Source: Cyanobacteria bacterium TGS_CYA1 (lineage in GTDB: Bacteria; Cyanobacteriota; Vampirovibrionia; Obscuribacterales; Obscuribacteraceae). From it: DNA of 64,000 bases. The notes beneath the pieces were generated by a model. It searched no databases and had not been told where the DNA came from. It saw nothing but the letters and a program-made list of their open reading frames with translations. This document shows positions 59,710-64,000 of the stretch, piece by piece. Every line of letters begins with the position of its first letter. The stretch's first letter is position 1. The position numbers were made by a program, and so were the translations under genes. The DNA lies in the NCBI GenBank assembly GCA_026129135.1, contig JAHCIQ010000002.1, positions 682,001 through 746,000 of the forward strand, given 5' to 3'.

Positions 59710-60909
59710 ATGGAAAACTTCACCAAGCTCGGATTATCCGAGCGCTCAGTCAATCTTCTGACCAAATTAGGCTTCGTCACACCGACCGAAGTGCAGGCTA
59801 AAGCTATCGGTCCACTGCTTGAAGGTCAGGATTTGATTGCCACAGCTCAAACCGGTACAGGCAAAACAGCTGCTTATGCCCTTCCTATTATCGAAGGACT
59901 TGGATCACGCTCTGGCGGCAGACGCGAAATACGCGCATTGATTCTTGTTCCTACCCGAGAACTTGCTTTGCAAGTCAAATCGCAATTTGATGCTCTGTCC
60001 AAATATCAGAGATTGAAATCAGCTGCCTTTTATGGCGGCACCGGATATGGTGCGCAGATTGCTGCTGTTCGTGGCGGCATCGATGTGGCTATCGCGACTC
60101 CTGGTCGCTTGAATGACCTATTGCAACGCCAGATTCTAGACTTGACCCAGGTCCAATATTTCGTCCTGGACGAAGCTGACAGAATGCTCGACATGGGCTT
60201 CATGCCGCAAGTGAAGCGGGTAATGACCATGATTCCAGAGCAGAGACAAACAATGATGTTTACTGCCACACTCGATTACAGAATGCAGCAAGTAGCGTCT
60301 GAAATCATGAACAAACCCACCATCATTCGCTGCAAACAAGATGAAATCGAACCGGCATCGATTGCTCAACAAGCATACAAAGTGGGCAAGGGCGAAAAAG
60401 ACGAGCTACTTTTGTCTGTGCTGCAAGAATGGCAAGACGCCACCGTCCTGGTTTTCACAAGAACCAGACGAACAGCAAGCATAGTGACCAAGAAATTGAA
60501 AGAATCGAATGTTCAGGCTGAAGAAATTCACAGCGACATCAGTCAGCACAAGCGTGAAAAAACAATCGCCCGCTATCGCGCTGGCAATTTCAACGTTCTT
60601 GTGGCAACAGATATTGCCGCTCGCGGATTAGACGTTCCTGCAATCACCCATGTGGTGAATTATGACCTGCCTACTTGCGCAGCCGACTATATACATAGAA
60701 TAGGCCGCACCGGAAGAGCCGGCAGAACAGGTATCGCGCACAGCTTTATTTCAAATGACCAGCGTCATCTTGTCAAAGACATCGAAAAACTGATTGGCAG
60801 AAAGTTTGTGACAGTGCCAGCTCCAAGTGCAAAACATGCCATAAACGTTGCACGTTCTTGTTTTTCTGGCGAAGGCATCAAAATAGGCGACTGCCTGGTC
60901 AAAGTATAA
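59710..60909 (+). CDS. DEAD-box RNA helicase
   Basis: ATP-dependent RNA helicase. I start at ATG 59710 (399 residues, AAGGA 4 bases upstream), which places the Q motif (FTKLGLSERSVNLL) at the N-terminus. Motifs: AQTGTGKT (46-53), PTRELALQ, TPGRLNDLL, DEAD, TATLD (motif III), DIAARGLD and HRIGRTGRAG. The C-terminus is short, without the basic RNA-binding tail of CsdA or RhlE. The 109-base leader between the glycosyltransferase stop and this ATG is long enough for cold or autoregulation. The 3' end overlaps the convergent kinase gene by 11 bases. Confidence 0.95.
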   Translation: MENFTKLGLSERSVNLLTKLGFVTPTEVQAKAIGPLLEGQDLIATAQTGTGKTAAYALPIIEGLGSRSGGRREIRALILVPTRELALQVKSQFDALSKYQRLKSAAFYGGTGYGAQIAAVRGGIDVAIATPGRLNDLLQRQILDLTQVQYFVLDEADRMLDMGFMPQVKRVMTMIPEQRQTMMFTATLDYRMQQVASEIMNKPTIIRCKQDEIEPASIAQQAYKVGKGEKDELLLSVLQEWQDATVLVFTRTRRTASIVTKKLKESNVQAEEIHSDISQHKREKTIARYRAGNFNVLVATDIAARGLDVPAITHVVNYDLPTCAADYIHRIGRTGRAGRTGIAHSFISNDQRHLVKDIEKLIGRKFVTVPAPSAKHAINVARSCFSGEGIKIGDCLVKV

Positions 60910-62347
60910 CTTTGGTCCTGACTCTGCTTAGAACATTTTCGAGATCCACTTTCAATTTTTGCATTGACTGATAGCGTTTTTCAGGCTCTTTCTCGAGCGT
61001 TTTGAACACGATACCCTCGAGTTCAGATGGAATTTCGAGTTTGGTTCCAACTTCGCTAAGATTTTTTGGAAGATCGTGCACTTGTTTATGCATAGTTTCG
61101 AATAAACTCTCTCCCAGAAAAGGCGGCTGACCACAAAGCGCCTCATACATTACGCAACCAAGACTGTAAATGTCAGAGCGAGTATCGAGTACACGGCCAA
61201 GACATTGTTCTGGACTCATATAAGGCGGGCTGCCGAATACTTCGCCATCTCTTGTGATGTCTTTACTCGTAGACGATTTTTCGTATTCGTATAAAAGCTT
61301 GGCGATACCAAAGTCGATAATTTTGACGAAACATTCTTTGTGCTGACCTTCTGTAATAATAATATTGCCAGGCTTGAGGTCGCGGTGAATCACTCCGACA
61401 CTATGAGCATGAGCTAGACCGTCGCACATTTGAACAAAGAGTGAAAGCCACAGTTCAAGTGCAAAAGGTTCTTTCATGTCGATGATTTCAGAAAGCTTGA
61501 AACCCTCAATGTAATACATTACTAGATAAGGACAGCCATTCTCGAGCAAGTCCCAGTCAAACACCGTAGCCAGATTGGGGTGAGTAAGACGGCTTGCAGC
61601 CTGTGCTTCGCGCTGAAATCTCTTTCTATTTCTTGAGTCGGACGCAAGATATGGGTGCAAGACTTTGATTGCAAAATATCGATCCAGAATCAAATGCTTG
61701 GCCTTATAAACAACGCCCATGCCACCACGACCAATGACAGACTCAACTTTGTATTTTTGATTTATGATCTGGTCTATCATCGAATCGACGATAACAGGTG
61801 AATTCAAGTCATCATCATCTTCTGATATTGATGTTTCGGGTCCCGATTTGGAATGAATTTTTTCGTACAACTTACTGATTGGAGTCATCTTAATCGTCGG
61901 GATTGACTCATCATCTGGGAAAATTTGATTTTGACAACGCTCTGCGAGATCTTCGAGATCAACATCGAGCGCGTGCAAAACCTTTTGCGCAGTGCATCTA
62001 GGAACGCTCACCAGGGCTAACAACAACAATATAGTATCCACGCGCGAAACGCCGCTATTGATGGAAGTCTCTTTTGCCTTGTAAAAAATAGATTTAGCTC
62101 TTGGAGAAAATGTAAATGCAGGCACGTGATAAGTCGTGCCTCTGCCCATTATGCGACAAACTTCTTCTTGCGCTTTTCTATAAGTTACACCAAGCGACTG
62201 TAGAGTTTGAGCTGCTCGAGTGGTATCGCACAAAAGAATGCCAAGCAGAATATGCTCGGAGCCGGTCATATAATGCCCGAGTTCTTCCCTTTCTTGTTGA
62301 GCCAGTTGCACAACTTTTAGGGCACCTTCGGTAAAACTTTTGAACAT
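60899..62347 (-). CDS. Clp N-domain fused to a Ser/Thr protein kinase
   Basis: A 482-residue cytosolic protein. Residues 1-145 form a double Clp-N repeat as in ClpC/ClpA (FTEGALKVVQLAQQEREELG, SEHILLGILL, second copy from FTFSPRAKSIFYKAKE). An acidic linker (150-195) leads to a Hanks-type kinase (200-480) with a Gly loop GRGGMG, Lys228 (AIKVL), HRDLKPGN with Asp323, DFG (345-347) and SPE. All catalytic residues are kept. Clp-N domains bind adaptors or phosphoarginine-marked proteins in ClpC. The fusion suggests a kinase targeted to such proteins. Confidence 0.93.
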   Translation of the reverse strand: MFKSFTEGALKVVQLAQQEREELGHYMTGSEHILLGILLCDTTRAAQTLQSLGVTYRKAQEEVCRIMGRGTTYHVPAFTFSPRAKSIFYKAKETSINSGVSRVDTILLLLALVSVPRCTAQKVLHALDVDLEDLAERCQNQIFPDDESIPTIKMTPISKLYEKIHSKSGPETSISEDDDDLNSPVIVDSMIDQIINQKYKVESVIGRGGMGVVYKAKHLILDRYFAIKVLHPYLASDSRNRKRFQREAQAASRLTHPNLATVFDWDLLENGCPYLVMYYIEGFKLSEIIDMKEPFALELWLSLFVQMCDGLAHAHSVGVIHRDLKPGNIIITEGQHKECFVKIIDFGIAKLLYEYEKSSTSKDITRDGEVFGSPPYMSPEQCLGRVLDTRSDIYSLGCVMYEALCGQPPFLGESLFETMHKQVHDLPKNLSEVGTKLEIPSELEGIVFKTLEKEPEKRYQSMQKLKVDLENVLSRVRTKVIL

Positions 62348-62350
62348 CAG

Positions 62351-63391
62351 TTAGAATCGCATCTTGCTTAAGCCGCGGAAAAGACCCTGATTTACGCCTT
62401 TGTATATTGCAGATTGAACACTTCGATTGAGTGCACGATTGACAGTAGTACTGAGTCCACCCATAGAATTGCCCATGGCACCCATGCCACCTTGAGCCGG
62501 CATACGGACTGCCTTTTGAGGAACCGCAAATCCGCCTCTAAATCTGGCGCTTTGCTGTACTCCAGCCTGCATTTGCTGCTGAGGAGCACCACTATTTAAA
62601 AATTGCTGAGCTTGACCGCTTATTTGCTTGCCACTACCCATCGCCTTTGCAGCATTTTGCATCTGTGCAAGTGCTTTGGGATCGATACCGTCTGGAGTAG
62701 AATCCGAACCTTGTTGGGCAAAAGCAAGTCCTGCGTTTCCACCGGTTTGCCAATCTGAAGATCCCATTTGCGCAGGCATTTGTTGCATAGGCATTTGTTG
62801 CATAGGCATCTGCTGCATAGGCATCTGCTGCTGCATTTGCTGCATGGCAAATTGTTGTTGCTGGGGTGCGGGGTATTGTTGAGGTCTGAATTGTTGCTGG
62901 GGAGCTTGCTGTTGGAATTGCTGCTGCTGCTGCGCAAACTGCTGATTAAATTGCTGTTGTTGGGGTTGCTCCATCTGGACAGAACCAGCTAAATCAGATT
63001 GGTCGTCGCCGCCGGTTCCTGCTGGTTGATACCAGCTGGCTTCGTTAGATTGAGGTTGCGACTGCACTTGCGGTTGGCCACCACCATTTATCCAGTTGGA
63101 TTGACCCAGTCCACCCATTTGCGCTTGCAGTGCATTCATCGAAGATCCCTGCGAACGGTCGGGACTGCTTTGTCTTGGAGCGTAAAAAGAATTATCCATC
63201 TGTGCTTGCTGCGATTGCAGTCCACCACCAGAACTAGAGCCACCGCCAGAAACCCAATCCGACTGGCCAAGCTGAGCGGATGCTGTTTGGTCAGATAAAA
63301 TGCAATTTGCCATAACGAAGCAAAAAGCCAGAGCAAACTTATTTGCGCTGGCCTTCATTGATTTTTTGTTTACTCTTTTGGAGTGACACAT
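62351..63391 (-). CDS. Secreted Gln/Met-rich low-complexity protein
   Basis: A 346-residue protein; the second ATG at 63358 gives a better signal peptide (MKASANKFALAFCFVMANC, cleavage near ASAQ). The mature part is rich in Gln, Gly, Ser and Met, with SDW/SNW motifs repeated (QSDWVSGG, QSNWINGG, SSDWQTGG) about every 60-100 residues, a poly-Gln core and a run of MQQMP pentapeptides. It looks disordered or adhesive. It starts two bases after the stop of the S41 protease gene, so the two are probably coupled; the protease might process it. Confidence 0.75.
   Translation of the reverse strand: MCHSKRVNKKSMKASANKFALAFCFVMANCILSDQTASAQLGQSDWVSGGGSSSGGGLQSQQAQMDNSFYAPRQSSPDRSQGSSMNALQAQMGGLGQSNWINGGGQPQVQSQPQSNEASWYQPAGTGGDDQSDLAGSVQMEQPQQQQFNQQFAQQQQQFQQQAPQQQFRPQQYPAPQQQQFAMQQMQQQMPMQQMPMQQMPMQQMPAQMGSSDWQTGGNAGLAFAQQGSDSTPDGIDPKALAQMQNAAKAMGSGKQISGQAQQFLNSGAPQQQMQAGVQQSARFRGGFAVPQKAVRMPAQGGMGAMGNSMGGLSTTVNRALNRSVQSAIYKGVNQGLFRGLSKMRF
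62775..62834 (-). repeat. 15-base tandem repeat encoding MQQMP
   Basis: Four near-identical 15-base units (ggcatttgttgcata and close variants in plus-strand reading) encode repeated MQQMP pentapeptides in the Gln/Met-rich protein. In-frame copy-number change would alter the protein length by five residues. Confidence 0.85.
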
Positions 63392-63393
63392 TG

Positions 63394-64000
63394 CTATTGG
63401 CTTACAGACAGGGCGGTCGAAGCATGAATCGGTTTTTTCAAGCTTGCAATCTTCTCTTTTAGAACTGAGATAGCAGCTGACTCCTGAGCATCTTTGCCTT
63501 CAACCATGCGGTCTGGTTTGACTCCTACTTTGTTGATGTCTAGGTTGTTGGGGGTTAAGTAACGCGAGACAGTGATGTGTACGGCAGCTCCACCGGGGAG
63601 CTTGTTGATTTCCTGAACCAGTCCTTTTCCGTAAGATTTGGTTCCGACCAGTACTGCGCGGTTATTGTCGTGCAATGCACTGGCAAGGATTTCACTGGCT
63701 GATGCGCTGTCAGCATCCATCAAAACTGCGATAGGCTGTTTGGTCAATGGAAGACCGGTTGCGATATCTGTGTGTTTGGCATTTCGGCTGATAGTGCTCA
63801 CGATTGCACCATTCTCAAGCAACATGTCGGCAATTTCAAGGGCATTGCTCAACAGTCCACCAGGATTGCCACGCAAATCGATAATCAAGCCATCGGCGCG
63901 CGATAATTTTCTCAAAGCACCACGGAATTCTCTTGCAGCATCGTTAGAAATGAAAGTGTTGAGCTGAATCATGCCAATATTGTTGTCGAGCATTCTGGCT
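63394..64000 (-). CDS. S41 C-terminal processing protease, 5' part outside window
   Basis: The visible 201 codons cover the C-terminal catalytic half: DLRGNPGGLL, the nucleophile segment SASASEI and Lys in YGKGLVQ, then ISRYLTPNN-type core elements and GVKPD. The N-terminal signal and PDZ parts lie beyond base 64000. It is a paralogue of the protease at 50136, sharing the same spacing between Ser and Lys. The stop is two bases before the Gln/Met-rich gene. Confidence 0.93.
   Translation of the reverse strand, partial: ARMLDNNIGMIQLNTFISNDAAREFRGALRKLSRADGLIIDLRGNPGGLLSNALEIADMLLENGAIVSTISRNAKHTDIATGLPLTKQPIAVLMDADSASASEILASALHDNNRAVLVGTKSYGKGLVQEINKLPGGAAVHITVSRYLTPNNLDINKVGVKPDRMVEGKDAQESAAISVLKEKIASLKKPIHASTALSVSQ

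Noticed and set aside
62768-62992. Plus-strand frame with repeated LLHRH
   Set aside because: Antisense of the Gln/Met-rich repeats; no start signal and no biological sense.
1-64000. Mobile elements, prophage or genomic island
   Set aside because: I found no transposase, integrase, terminal repeats, tRNA-linked direct repeats or phage structural genes; composition changes are mild.

Overview
The window looks like chromosome of a Gram-negative, aerobic, non-photosynthetic bacterium of moderate GC. My best guess is a respiratory member of the Melainabacteria/Vampirovibrionia (Obscuribacterales-like). This rests on a C-type (cbb3) oxidase packed with Rieske/cytochrome b genes, a long HflX, a split glycine decarboxylase, WG-repeat lipoproteins and many TPR proteins. 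The assignment is inference; there is no rRNA here to prove it. I see no prophage, insertion sequence, CRISPR array, tRNA or rRNA gene.

Region 1 (1-1766): the 5' part of gcvPA on the minus strand, then pth.

Region 2 (2031-10814) is the centre of interest. It is one dense 12-gene operon joining a cbb3 oxidase (CcoN, a CcoO-cytochrome c fusion, a CcoS-like protein), a diheme cytochrome c lipoprotein, a Rieske protein, two unlike cytochrome b proteins, an MvhD-like iron-sulfur protein and four small membrane proteins, two of them under 60 residues. The first cytochrome b keeps both bL (p-side) histidines but has lost both bH (n-side) histidines. The second keeps all four, has a degraded PEWY quinol motif, and carries a C-terminal 2[4Fe-4S] ferredoxin domain next to the MvhD gene. 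This suggests a heterodimeric bc-type complex that links quinol oxidation and a cbb3 oxidase with a soluble ferredoxin-type redox partner.

Region 3 (10826-18271): a cyclase-family protein, a membrane alpha/beta hydrolase and an MprF-type lipid aminoacyltransferase form an overlapping unit. A periplasmic beta-carbonic anhydrase, an orphan XRE regulator with a strong promoter, and a secreted M20 peptidase follow.

Region 4 (18407-37785): an 11-residue-repeat secreted protein, a double-domain M16 protease, a degenerate GGDEF protein, a zinc-ribbon TPR protein, rplJL with its own leader attenuator and terminator, a thioredoxin-like ferredoxin, a MOSC protein, a TPR-like pseudogene, a WG-repeat lipoprotein set, glyS, a protein made of tandem MshEN-like domains, and TPR proteins.

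Region 5 (37996-49838): korAB (2-oxoacid:ferredoxin oxidoreductase), a TPP-enzyme relative with a damaged cofactor motif, purine salvage (guaD, hpt, mtnP), a TadE-like pseudopilin, and an active/inactive M16 protease pair.

Region 6 (50136-64000): two S41 proteases, a secreted caspase-like protease with a coupled partner, hflX, a HEIGH zincin-like protein, a large membrane glycosyltransferase, a DEAD-box helicase, a Clp-N domain fused to a Ser/Thr kinase, and a Gln/Met-rich secreted protein.
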